9,533 bases of DNA from an uncultured Oxalobacteraceae bacterium (GTDB lineage Bacteria > Pseudomonadota > Gammaproteobacteria > Burkholderiales > Burkholderiaceae). This document shows positions 1 through 6,784 of the stretch, piece after piece. The DNA lies in NCBI GenBank assembly GCA_946479255.1, contig CAMLFK010000196.1:1-9533 (forward strand), given 5' to 3'. Numbering within the stretch: the stretch's first letter is position 1; each line of letters starts with the position of its first letter. Position numbers and translations under genes: made by a program. Under the pieces are notes generated by a model. The model was not told the DNA's origin. It did not search any database and was given only the letters and a program-made list of their open reading frames with translations.

Positions 1-33
1 ACGCCCCGTCCGGCGCGATTTGCTCGACATCTC

Positions 34-39
34 TATAAT
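34..39 (+). promoter_or_regulatory. Putative -10 element (TATAAT) upstream of ygfZ
   Basis: A perfect sigma-70 type TATAAT lies 45 nt before the ygfZ start, so a transcript would carry a leader of roughly 40 nt. No convincing -35 hexamer is present 16-18 nt upstream, where the sequence is GC-rich, and there is no TG extension. The call therefore rests on the -10 alone. It is a plausible promoter for the ygfZ-DUF4936-NRDE unit. Confidence 0.45.
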
Positions 40-84
40 GAACCCGTAATGATAAAGCCATAAGCAGCAATCTTTCGAGAATTT

Positions 85-1086
85 ATGACAAATAGCAATA
101 TGACTCTTGCTGAGCAGATCCTCTCCACCGCCGAGCTGGCCGAAGGCTACGTTGCCATCGTGACGGACCAGGGCTTCATCTCGGTCAGCGGCGACGATGC
201 CGCCAGCTTCCTGCACGGCCAGTTGACCAACGATGTTCAACATCTTGGGCTGAGCGAGGTGCGCCTGGCCGGCTACTGCACCGCCAAAGGGCGCCTGCAA
301 GCGAGCTTCCTGATGTGGCGCTCGCCCGAGTCCGTATTCCTGCAATTGTCCCGCGATATACAGGCGCCGCTGCAGAAGCGCCTGTCGATGTTCGTGTTGC
401 GCGCCAAGGCCAAGCTGGCCGACGTCAGCGATGGCACGGTCCTGCTCGGCTTCGGCGGCGCCGATGCCCAGTCCACCCTCGTGCCGCTGTTCGGCGAACT
501 GCCTGCCGCGCAATATTCCCGCATCGACCATCCGAGCGGCACCTTGCTGCGCGTGGGCGACGCCTTCGGCGCCCCGCGCTACCTGTGGCGCACCACCGCG
601 CAGACCGCCGAGACCGCGATGCCACAACTGGCAGCCGCTCTCAAAGTCGGCGGCAACCAGGCCTGGCGCCTGTCCGAGATCCACGCGGGCGTGCCGCAGA
701 TTACCGCAAAAACGCTGGAACAGTTCGTTCCGCAGATGGTGAACCTTGAGCTGCTGGGCGGTGTCAATTTCAAGAAGGGTTGCTACCCCGGCCAGGAAAT
801 CGTCGCGCGCAGCCAGTATCTTGGCAAACTGAAACGCCGCACCACCCTGGCGAGTATTGACGACCCGTCCGCCGAAGCCGGCATGGAAGTGTTCGATGCC
901 GCCGATCCGGGCCAGCCCTGCGGCATGATCGTCAACGCCGCGGCCAATGGCCTTGGCGGCGCGGACGCGCTGGTTGAGCTGAAGCTGTCCAGCCTCGACG
1001 GTGCCAGCATCCATCTCGGCTCGGCCGGCGGCGCGCCACTGCGCCTGCTGCCGATGCCTTATGCGCTCGACCCGCTCGACGTCTGA
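85..1086 (+). CDS. ygfZ: YgfZ/GcvT-domain folate-binding protein (Fe-S cluster maintenance)
   Basis: This 333-residue cytoplasmic protein belongs to the YgfZ family, tetrahydrofolate-binding relatives of the glycine-cleavage T protein and of mitochondrial IBA57. Family members support assembly or repair of certain Fe-S enzymes such as the tRNA-thiolating MiaB. The signature K-G-C-Y-x-G-Q-E is seen at residues 231-238, with the key Cys at 233. The N-terminal GcvT-like part (about 20-130, with FLHGQLTNDV near 43-52) and a C-terminal beta-barrel-like part after about residue 250 fit the family, and the length is normal. The start at 85 has a weak GAGA 4 nt upstream; an alternative ATG at 100 cannot be excluded. 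It is the first gene of a tight unit: the DUF4936 gene begins 4 nt after its stop. Family assignment is secure; the physiological client proteins are inferred. Confidence 0.93.
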   Translation: MTNSNMTLAEQILSTAELAEGYVAIVTDQGFISVSGDDAASFLHGQLTNDVQHLGLSEVRLAGYCTAKGRLQASFLMWRSPESVFLQLSRDIQAPLQKRLSMFVLRAKAKLADVSDGTVLLGFGGADAQSTLVPLFGELPAAQYSRIDHPSGTLLRVGDAFGAPRYLWRTTAQTAETAMPQLAAALKVGGNQAWRLSEIHAGVPQITAKTLEQFVPQMVNLELLGGVNFKKGCYPGQEIVARSQYLGKLKRRTTLASIDDPSAEAGMEVFDAADPGQPCGMIVNAAANGLGGADALVELKLSSLDGASIHLGSAGGAPLRLLPMPYALDPLDV

Positions 1087-1090
1087 TTCC

Positions 1091-1381
1091 ATGCTGGATC
1101 TGTATATTTATTACAAGGTGCAAAGCGTGCACGCGGCCGCGCTTTGGCCGCGTGTGCAGGGCATGCAGCAAGGCCTGAGCGCGCGCCACGGAGTGGTATC
1201 GCAACTGCGCCGTCGTCCGGTAGAGCAGGATGGCAGGCAGACCTGGATGGAAATCTACCTGGACACGCCAGCAGGTTTCGACAGCGTGCTGCAAGATGCG
1301 GTCAGCCAGGCCGGCATCGGCGCGCAGATCATTGGCGCGCGCCACACCGAAGTATTCACGGAGACCAGCCCATGTGCCTGA
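1091..1381 (+). CDS. DUF4936 family protein (unknown function)
   Basis: A 96-residue soluble protein starting with MLDLYIYYKV, with a basic stretch (QLRRRP) and conserved-looking WMEIY and RHTEVF segments. These match my recollection of DUF4936, a small family found mainly in Burkholderiales beside ygfZ. No signal peptide, membrane segment or catalytic motif is evident. The alternating strand-helix pattern and length suggest a small alpha/beta fold, possibly ferredoxin-like or Dabb-like (inference). The start at 1091 lies 4 nt after the ygfZ stop and has no strong Shine-Dalgarno of its own, so translational coupling is likely. An in-frame ATG at 1001 lies inside ygfZ and is not credible. The last 10 nt overlap the start of the NRDE gene. 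The function is not known. Confidence 0.85.
   Translation: MLDLYIYYKVQSVHAAALWPRVQGMQQGLSARHGVVSQLRRRPVEQDGRQTWMEIYLDTPAGFDSVLQDAVSQAGIGAQIIGARHTEVFTETSPCA
1360..1363 (+). promoter_or_regulatory. Ribosome binding site setting the NRDE gene start
   Basis: GGAG lies 8 nt before the ATG at 1372, inside the 3' end of the DUF4936 coding sequence. It supports the start that gives an N-terminal Met-Cys, and argues against the much longer in-frame start at 1144. Confidence 0.7.
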
Positions 1382-2109
1382 TCGTATTCGCCTGGCAGGT
1401 CGTCCCCGGCGTGCCCCTGATTGCCGCGGCCAACCGCGATGAATTCTATGATCGTCCGGCCGCGCCGGCGGCTGCGTGGCCGGACCGGCCGCAAGTGTTT
1501 GCGGGCCGTGACCTCAAGTTCGGCGGCAGCTGGATGGGTATCACGCAGCATGGGGAAAATGGCCCGCGCTTTGCGGCGCTGACCAATATCCGCGGGCCGC
1601 TGGAGCGGCGCACCGACGCCCCTTCACGCGGGGCGCTGGTGGCGGATTTTCTGGGTAGCGATTTGAGCGCCTCGGAGTATCTCGCGCGCATTGTCGACGG
1701 CTGCGATGCTTACAACGGCTTCAACCTGGTGCTGGGCGATCGCGAACAGATGCTATGGTTTTCGAACCGTGGCGGCGACGATGCGCGCAATGGCAAGGCG
1801 CTCGAACCTGGTATTTACGGAATTTCAAATGGTTTGCTCGATGCGCCCTGGCCCAAGGTGCTGAGAACGAAGGCGCAGTTTGCCAGTTTGCTGTGCCAGG
1901 GTGCGCCGGAGGATGCGTACTTCGAAATGCTGGCCGATACCACGCGCGCGCCGGATATGCGGCTGCCGGATACGGGCATTGAGCTCGATCTTGAGCGTAA
2001 GCTGTCGGCGGTTTGTATCGAGACGCCGGGTTATGGCACGCGCACATCGACGGTTGTGAAGTTGTTTGCCGATGCGCCGGCGGAGCTGCATGAACGCATA
2101 CTCCAGTAA
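1372..2109 (+). CDS. NRDE (TANGO2-homologous) family protein
   Basis: A 245-residue protein beginning MCLIVFAW, with the family-defining N-R-D-E at residues 21-24, followed by FYDRP, a GGSWMGI segment, ALTN, YNGFNLVLGD, GIYGISNGLLDAPWPK and a C-terminal GYGTRTSTV. These blocks match human TANGO2 and bacterial NRDE proteins along the full length. The invariant Cys2 and overall pattern suggest an Ntn-hydrolase-like fold in which Met removal would expose Cys (inference). Eukaryotic TANGO2 has been linked to heme handling and to lipid/CoA metabolism; the bacterial role is unclear. The start at 1372 is chosen for its Shine-Dalgarno and the conserved MC N-terminus. The gene overlaps DUF4936 by 10 nt and is the last of the three-gene unit. 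I see no hairpin terminator in the 69 nt before the convergent reductase gene. Confidence 0.9.
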   Translation: MCLIVFAWQVVPGVPLIAAANRDEFYDRPAAPAAAWPDRPQVFAGRDLKFGGSWMGITQHGENGPRFAALTNIRGPLERRTDAPSRGALVADFLGSDLSASEYLARIVDGCDAYNGFNLVLGDREQMLWFSNRGGDDARNGKALEPGIYGISNGLLDAPWPKVLRTKAQFASLLCQGAPEDAYFEMLADTTRAPDMRLPDTGIELDLERKLSAVCIETPGYGTRTSTVVKLFADAPAELHERILQ

Positions 2110-2178
2110 GCCCGCTTAAAACCACCAACTCCAAGACCGTCATCCTTGATCGCCCTCACCTGCATTGGAAGGCCTTCA

Positions 2179-3180
2179 TCAGTCGAGCCTCACCAGTTGT
2201 TTGCCGAAGTTGCGTCCCTTGAGCAGGCCGATGAAGGCCTCGGGCGCCGCCGCCAGCCCCTGCGCCACCGATTCGCGGTATTTGATCTTGCCCGCGCCGA
2301 CCAGCATGCCCAGCTCGCCCAGGCCTTGCGGCCACAAGTCCAGGTGCTCGGTGACGATGAAGCCGCGCAGCGTGATGCGGCTGGTGAGCAGGTAGCGCAT
2401 GTTCTTGATCGACATGTCGTCGCCGTTGTAGCCGGCGATAAGGCCGCACAGCGCAATGCGCGAGAATGGATTCATCAGCGGCAGCGCGGCGTCGAAGCAT
2501 GGCCCGCCGACGTTCTCGAACAGCGCGTCGATGCCGGAGGGTAGCGCCGCGGCCAGATCGGCAGCCAGATTGCCGGCCTTGTAATCGACGCAGGCATCGA
2601 AACCCAGTTCCTCGACCACGTGTGCACACTTCTCCGCACCGCCCGCAATGCCCACCGCGCGGCAACCGCGCAGCCTGGCCAGCTGGCCGACCACGCTGCC
2701 CACCGCACCGCTGGCGGCCGATACCAGCACCGTCTCGCCGGCCTTGGGCAGCATGATGTGATTGAGTCCGTACCACGCCGTCATGCCGGGCATGCCGACT
2801 GCGCCAAGGTATGCCGACAAAGGCACGCGGCGCGTATCCACCTTGCGCAGCACGGCGCCATCGGCCACGCCCATGGTGGCCCAGCCCAGCATGCCGGTGA
2901 CGTGATCGCCTTCAGCGAAGCCGGGATGGCGCGCGGCCACCACCACGCCGGCGGCCGCGCCCAGCATGGTTTCATTCAGCGGCTGCGGCGCCGCATAGCT
3001 TTTCGCTTCGCTCATGCGTCCGCGCATGTACGGGTCGAGCGACAGATAAGCGTTGCGTACCAGGACCTGGCCATCGGCCAGCTCTGGCAGGACCGCATCC
3101 TCCAGGCGAAAATTTTCAGGCAGCACCTGGCCGCGCGGGCGCGAAGCGAGTACGATGCGCCGATACGCCTGCTGCGTCAT
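2179..3180 (-). CDS. CurA-like NADPH-dependent oxidoreductase (zinc-independent MDR family)
   Basis: A 333-residue medium-chain dehydrogenase/reductase lacking the zinc-ligand pattern of alcohol dehydrogenases. It closely resembles E. coli CurA (YncB) and mammalian prostaglandin/leukotriene reductases. Shared segments include VLASRPRG and PENFRLE near the N-terminus, YLSLDPYMRGRM near 46-57, GMPGMTAWYGL, the nucleotide-binding S-A-A-S-G-x-V-G (154-161, continuing to G165-Q166), GGAEKC with the probable NADPH-phosphate contact K184, and the C-terminal GLLKGRNFGK. Family members reduce the C=C bond of alpha,beta-unsaturated ketones or aldehydes with NADPH; the natural substrate here is unknown. 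Its ATG overlaps the SDR stop codon (ATGA), and a GGAG sits 10 nt upstream inside the SDR gene, so it is translationally coupled as the last gene of the operon. Confidence 0.92.
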   Translation of the reverse strand: MTQQAYRRIVLASRPRGQVLPENFRLEDAVLPELADGQVLVRNAYLSLDPYMRGRMSEAKSYAAPQPLNETMLGAAAGVVVAARHPGFAEGDHVTGMLGWATMGVADGAVLRKVDTRRVPLSAYLGAVGMPGMTAWYGLNHIMLPKAGETVLVSAASGAVGSVVGQLARLRGCRAVGIAGGAEKCAHVVEELGFDACVDYKAGNLAADLAAALPSGIDALFENVGGPCFDAALPLMNPFSRIALCGLIAGYNGDDMSIKNMRYLLTSRITLRGFIVTEHLDLWPQGLGELGMLVGAGKIKYRESVAQGLAAAPEAFIGLLKGRNFGKQLVRLD

Positions 3181-3959
3181 ACCGCCGTCACTCCGCCATC
3201 GACCGCCAGGGTCTGGCCGGTGATGTGCTTGCCGGCGTCGGAGGCGAACAGCACCACCGCGCCTTTCAGGTCTTCGTCGTCGCCAATGCGGCCCAGCGGC
3301 GCGTCCTTGGCCAGGCGCGCTTCACCGATTGTTTCGAACACGCTCTTGGTCATCTTCGAATGGAAGAAGCCCGGCGCGATCGAGTTGACGGTGATGCCGT
3401 AGCGGCCCCACTCGCCCGCCAGGGCGCGCGTGAAATTGATCACCGCGCCCTTGGAGGTGTTATAAGCCAGCGTCTGCATGGTGCCGGGCGGATTACCCGC
3501 CAGGCCGGCGATCGACGAGATGTTGATGATGCGCCCATAGCCGCGCGGGATCATCGAATGCTTGCCGACCGCCTGGCTGACCAGGAAGATGCTGCGCACG
3601 TTCAGGTTCATCACCTTGTCCCAGGCATCAAGCGGGTGGTCTTCCGCCGGCGCGCCCCAACTGGCGCCGGCGTTGTTGATCAGGATGTCGATGTGCCCGA
3701 GCCGGACAATCGCCTCCGCGACCAGCTTACCGGCCTGCGCTTCGTCCGACAGGTCGGCCGCAATCGCGCTGGCCTTGATGCCGCGCGCGGCCAGGTGGGC
3801 CACGGCTTCATCGAGTTCGGCCTGCTTGCGCGAGGTGAGCACCAGGGTGGCCCCCTGCTCGCCGAGCGCCTCGGCCATTTGTAATCCAAGGCCCCGTGAG
3901 CCTCCCGTGACCAGCGCGGTTTTTCCGGCCAGTGAGAACAGTTCCTGGGTGGTGCGCAT
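3177..3959 (-). CDS. Short-chain dehydrogenase/reductase (SDR, classical type)
   Basis: A 260-residue classical SDR with a complete set of motifs: T-G-G-S-R-G-L-G at 18-25 for the nucleotide, N-N-A-G at 95-98, Asn120, Ser149 in NISSIAG, and the catalytic Y166-x-x-x-K170. It ends with the usual GQTLAVDGG. Arg44 after the second beta strand (LTSRK) favours NADP(H) over NAD(H) (inference). The segment between the catalytic Ser and Tyr is slightly long (GNPPGTMQTLAY), as in some RhlG- or gluconate-dehydrogenase-like SDRs. The substrate is probably a hydroxy- or ketoacyl compound but cannot be read from sequence. AGGAGA lies 4 nt before the start. It is preceded by the Dabb gene (25-nt gap) and overlaps the CurA-like gene by 4 nt. 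Confidence 0.93.
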   Translation of the reverse strand: MRTTQELFSLAGKTALVTGGSRGLGLQMAEALGEQGATLVLTSRKQAELDEAVAHLAARGIKASAIAADLSDEAQAGKLVAEAIVRLGHIDILINNAGASWGAPAEDHPLDAWDKVMNLNVRSIFLVSQAVGKHSMIPRGYGRIINISSIAGLAGNPPGTMQTLAYNTSKGAVINFTRALAGEWGRYGITVNSIAPGFFHSKMTKSVFETIGEARLAKDAPLGRIGDDEDLKGAVVLFASDAGKHITGQTLAVDGGVTAV

Positions 3960-3963
3960 GTAT

Positions 3964-3969
3964 TCTCCT
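3964..3969 (-). promoter_or_regulatory. Strong ribosome binding site of the SDR gene
   Basis: On the minus strand AGGAGA lies 4 nt before the SDR ATG, within the 25-nt gap after the Dabb gene. It fixes the start at 3959. Confidence 0.7.
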
Positions 3970-3984
3970 ATGTCTTTCTGGGGA

Positions 3985-4287
3985 TCAGATCTCGTAGTCC
4001 ATGCACTGGCGTTCGGAACGCACCGCGCCGATGAAGGGCTTGACCGCTTCGTGGGTCGGGTGGGTCAGGTACGCTTCCAGCGCGGCGCGGTCGGTGAACT
4101 CCGAATACAGCACCACGTCGTAGGTGGCTTCCAGGCCCGGCTGGGCCAGCACCACTTCAAACTTCAGGGTGCCCGGCGACAGCTTGGCGCATTCGTCCAG
4201 GCGGCGCTTCATCTCGACGGCATTGGCGGCGCGATCGGCGCCTTCCGCCTTGTCCTTCAGTTTCCACATGACGATGTGCTTGATCAT
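3985..4287 (-). CDS. Dabb (stress-responsive alpha/beta-barrel) domain protein
   Basis: A 100-residue protein that is essentially one Dabb domain. It opens MIKHIVMWKLKD, has a helix rich in Lys/Arg/Glu (residues about 15-35), a central strand (TLKFEVV), YDVVLYSEFTDRAALEAYLTHPTHE, and ends near AVRSERQCMDYEI. Dabb proteins form dimeric ferredoxin-like barrels; some are enzymes such as olivetolic acid cyclase, others are stress-associated with no known activity. No membrane segment or signal peptide is visible. The Shine-Dalgarno is weak (AAAGGG about 11 nt upstream). It is the first gene of the minus-strand operon with the SDR and CurA-like genes, which suggests a role with the same substrate pathway (inference). 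Confidence 0.87.
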   Translation of the reverse strand: MIKHIVMWKLKDKAEGADRAANAVEMKRRLDECAKLSPGTLKFEVVLAQPGLEATYDVVLYSEFTDRAALEAYLTHPTHEAVKPFIGAVRSERQCMDYEI

Positions 4288-4443
4288 TCTGATGCTAACC
4301 CTTTGTAAAAATAGACGCAGCTATTTGCTGCAATTTAAAAATGCCGTCCTGTAAAGGGTGGCGAGGAGGTCAAATCGAACGCAGCATACACGAGACGAAG
4401 GCATGCAAACTCTAAGCACAACTCCTTATCCAGCGCGCACGGC

Positions 4444-4449
4444 TACAAT
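4444..4449 (+). promoter_or_regulatory. Putative -10 element (TACAAT) for the GNAT gene
   Basis: TACAAT lies 31-36 nt upstream of the GNAT start in the 192-nt divergent intergenic region 4288-4479. No clear -35 hexamer is found at 16-18 nt spacing. Transcription would start near 4456, giving a short leader without a clear Shine-Dalgarno. The rest of this intergenic region, which must also drive the divergent Dabb operon, shows only a weak 5-bp inverted repeat (4317-4321 with 4327-4331) in its A/T-richer half and no promoter I can call for the minus strand. Confidence 0.35.
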
Positions 4450-4479
4450 GGAGGCTTCCCCAACCTTGCCAGTTCAATC

Positions 4480-4947
4480 ATGTTTGTGACTATTGAAACC
4501 CCCGACCAGCCCGAAGTCATCGCCCTGATCGCCGACCTCGACGCCTACCAGCTGACCCTGTATCCGGCCGAAAGCGTGTACGCGCTCGACATGGCCGCCC
4601 TGACCCAGCCCAACGTGCTGTTCGCGGTGGCCCGCGCTGGCAACGGCAGCGCGGTCGGCTGCGGCGCCGTGGTCCTCACGCCCGAATACGGCGAAATCAA
4701 GCGCATGTACGTCAAGCCCGAGCTGCGCGGCAAGGGCGTAGCGGCCCGTGTGCTGGGCCTGTTGGAGGAAGAAGCGGCGGCGCGCGGCTGCATCCGACTG
4801 ACCCTGGAAACCGGCCCGTACCAGGAAGCCGCGCTGGCGCTCTACGAGCGCAAGGGCTACTCACGCTGCGAGCGCTATGGCGACTACCCGGACGATCCTT
4901 ACAGCGTCTTCATGCACAAGCCCCTGGGAAGCCGGCTCGCCGCGTAA
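4480..4947 (+). CDS. GNAT family N-acetyltransferase
   Basis: A 155-residue acetyl-CoA-dependent acyltransferase. Motif A, R-x-x-G-x-A, is seen at residues 83-88 (RGKGVA) after the beta4 strand EIKRMYVKPEL, and the typical ALYERKGY near the C-terminus supplies the usual conserved Tyr. The protein is soluble and of normal GNAT length, with no second domain. The acceptor substrate (small amine, peptide or antibiotic) cannot be inferred. The start at 4480 gives a full N-terminal strand, but no strong Shine-Dalgarno precedes it. Downstream, 115 nt separate it from the transporter gene; the two are on the same strand, but co-transcription is uncertain. Confidence 0.88.
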   Translation: MFVTIETPDQPEVIALIADLDAYQLTLYPAESVYALDMAALTQPNVLFAVARAGNGSAVGCGAVVLTPEYGEIKRMYVKPELRGKGVAARVLGLLEEEAAARGCIRLTLETGPYQEAALALYERKGYSRCERYGDYPDDPYSVFMHKPLGSRLAA

Positions 4948-4985
4948 GTTTTCTGTAAGTTTGGAGCAAGCACCGCGTAAGTATT
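4940..4985 (+). repeat. Short direct repeats CCGCGTAAGT / GTAAGTTT at the end of the GNAT gene
   Basis: CCGCGTAAGT occurs at 4940-4949, where its TAA is the GNAT stop codon, and again at 4973-4982. A third GTAAGTTT sits between them at 4955-4962. The spacing is irregular (11 and 22 nt between the GTAAGT cores at 4944, 4955 and 4977). This may be a small local duplication; no function can be assigned. Confidence 0.5.
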
Positions 4986-5016
4986 GCAGCCCACACTCCG
5001 TGACAGCTGAACATCG

Positions 5017-5033
5017 CATCGGCTAATCCGATG
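5017..5033 (+). promoter_or_regulatory. Inverted repeat in the transporter leader (CATCGG-N5-CCGATG)
   Basis: A perfect 6-bp inverted repeat with a 5-nt centre lies 30 nt before the transporter start. It could be a regulator binding site or a small 5'-UTR hairpin. It is short enough to occur by chance, and no clear sigma-70 promoter was found next to it. Confidence 0.3.
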
Positions 5034-5052
5034 AGCACACATTCAAGGACAC

Positions 5053-5056
5053 GGAG
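5053..5056 (+). promoter_or_regulatory. Ribosome binding site of the MFS transporter
   Basis: GGAG lies 6 nt before the ATG at 5063, favouring this start over the in-frame ATG at 5081 (Met7). Confidence 0.7.
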
Positions 5057-5062
5057 ACTAGT

Positions 5063-6766
5063 ATGGCAATTACACCTGGCATGACCGCCGACGGACGCAA
5101 GGCAGCCGCCACGACCGGGGGCATCACCAAGGAAGAGCGGAAAGTTATTTTCGCCTCTTCCCTGGGTACCGTTTTCGAATGGTACGACTTCTACCTCTAC
5201 GGCGCCCTCGCCTCCATTATCGCCAAGCAATTCTTCGTTGGCGATCCGACCACCACCTTCATTTTCGCGCTGCTGGCCTTTGCCGCCGGCTTCATCGTCC
5301 GTCCATTCGGCGCGCTGGTATTCGGCCGCCTCGGCGACATGATCGGCCGCAAGTACACCTTCCTGATCACCATCCTGCTGATGGGCGCCTCGACCTTCCT
5401 GGTCGGCCTGCTGCCTAGCTACGCGACGATCGGCATTGCCGCGCCTATCATCCTGGTCAGCCTGCGTATCCTGCAAGGCCTGGCTCTGGGCGGCGAATAC
5501 GGCGGCGCGGCCACCTACGTTGCCGAGCACGCCCCTGAAGGCAAGCGCGGCTTCTTCACCTCGTGGATCCAGACCACCGCGACCATGGGCCTGTTCCTGT
5601 CGCTGCTGGTGATCCTGGGCGTACGTACCGCGCTGGGCGAGCCTGAGTTTGAAGCCTGGGGCTGGCGCATTCCCTTCCTGGTCTCCGTGCTGCTGCTTGC
5701 TATCTCCGTGTGGATCCGGCTGTCGATGAACGAATCGCCGGCTTTCGCCAAGATGAAAGCTGAAGGCAAGACCTCCAAGGCACCGCTGTCGGAAGCCTTC
5801 CTCAAGCCAAAGAACGCCAAGATCGTCATCCTGGCCCTGATCGGCCTGACCATGGGCCAGGCGGTAGTCTGGTACACCGGCCAGTTCTACGCCCTGTTCT
5901 TCCTGACCCAGACCCTGAAGGTTGACGGCGCCACCGCCAACATCCTGATCGCCATCGCCCTGCTGCTGGCCACCCCGTTCTTCATCGTGTTCGGTACGCT
6001 GTCCGACAAGATCGGCCGCAAGTGGATCATCCTCGGTGGCTGCCTGATCGCCGCCCTGACCTACTTCCCGATCTTCAAGGCACTGACCCACTACGGCAAC
6101 CCAGCGCTGGAAACCGCACTGATGAACTCGCCAGTGACCGTGACCGCCGACCCGGCAACCTGCCACTTCCAGTTCAACGCGACTGGTACCAAGAAGTTCC
6201 CATCGTCGTGCGACATCGCCACTGGCATGTTGACCGCAGCATCGGTCAGCTACACCAAGATTGATGCGCCGGCCGGCACGGTTGCCTCGATCAAGGTTGG
6301 CGACAAGCAGATCAACGCTTTCAACGCCACCATGACCCCGGACGGCCTGAACTTCGACGCCGCCAGCAAGGCGACCGAGAAGGCACTGAAAGCTGAAGTC
6401 GGCGCCGCCGTCAAGGCTGCCGGCTACCCGGCCAAGGCCGATCCTGACCGGATCAACAAGCCGATGGTTGTGCTGCTGCTGTTCATCCTGGTGATCTACG
6501 TGACCATGGTGTACGGCCCGATCGCCGCGATGCTGGTTGAAATGTTCCCGACCAAGATCCGCTACACCTCGATGTCGCTGCCATACCACGTTGGTAACGG
6601 CTGGTTCGGCGGCCTGCTGCCGACGACCTCGTTCGCACTGGTGGCGTTTAAAGGCGACATCTACTACGGCCTCTGGTATCCGATCATCGTGGCGCTGATT
6701 ACGGTCGCGATTGGTTCCCTGTTCGTCAAGGAGACCAAAAACAACGACATCTACGCGGCCGACTAA
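5063..6766 (+). CDS. MFS transporter, metabolite:H+ symporter (MHS) type, with soluble insert
   Basis: A 567-residue inner-membrane transporter. MHS-family marks are clear: FEWYDFYLYG at 38-47 in TM1, G-R-L-G-D-x-x-G-R-K at 88-97 between TM2 and TM3, R-I-L-Q-G-L-A-L-G-G-E-Y-G-G at 135-148 in TM4, and a second GTLSDKIGRK between TM8 and TM9. I count 12 hydrophobic segments. Typical relatives (ProP, KgtP, ShiA) are about 430-500 residues. The extra length is a hydrophilic block at about 345-465 between TM9 and TM10, predicted periplasmic by MFS topology, with two Cys (367 and 383) that could form a disulfide. Substrate unknown: probably an organic acid, betaine or similar solute taken up with protons. 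Codon choice is strongly biased to C/G-ending codons, suggesting good expression (inference). The gene appears monocistronic, ending at a strong terminator. Confidence 0.93.
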   Translation: MAITPGMTADGRKAAATTGGITKEERKVIFASSLGTVFEWYDFYLYGALASIIAKQFFVGDPTTTFIFALLAFAAGFIVRPFGALVFGRLGDMIGRKYTFLITILLMGASTFLVGLLPSYATIGIAAPIILVSLRILQGLALGGEYGGAATYVAEHAPEGKRGFFTSWIQTTATMGLFLSLLVILGVRTALGEPEFEAWGWRIPFLVSVLLLAISVWIRLSMNESPAFAKMKAEGKTSKAPLSEAFLKPKNAKIVILALIGLTMGQAVVWYTGQFYALFFLTQTLKVDGATANILIAIALLLATPFFIVFGTLSDKIGRKWIILGGCLIAALTYFPIFKALTHYGNPALETALMNSPVTVTADPATCHFQFNATGTKKFPSSCDIATGMLTAASVSYTKIDAPAGTVASIKVGDKQINAFNATMTPDGLNFDAASKATEKALKAEVGAAVKAAGYPAKADPDRINKPMVVLLLFILVIYVTMVYGPIAAMLVEMFPTKIRYTSMSLPYHVGNGWFGGLLPTTSFALVAFKGDIYYGLWYPIIVALITVAIGSLFVKETKNNDIYAAD

Positions 6767-6784
6767 GCCCGTAAGTTGTTCCCG

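Noticed and set aside
1144..1371. Longer N-terminus for the NRDE protein, using the ATG at 1144
   Set aside because: The extension would overlap most of the DUF4936 gene in another frame and reads as Arg/Pro/His-rich shadow; the Shine-Dalgarno at 1360 and conserved MC start support 1372.
2110..2178. Possible bidirectional terminator between the convergent NRDE and CurA-like genes
   Set aside because: I searched the 69 nt by eye and found no stem of useful length followed by a T-run on either strand.
2620..3884. Plus-strand frames of 260 and 219 codons (2620-3402, 3225-3884) opposite the CurA-like and SDR genes
   Set aside because: Both are antisense to genes with complete family motifs, contain no domain, and show the same His/Arg/Gly-rich shadow composition.
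4317..4331. Inverted repeat GCAGC-N5-GCTGC upstream of the Dabb operon as an operator
   Set aside because: The arms are only 5 bp, no promoter elements could be aligned to it, and such short repeats are expected by chance.
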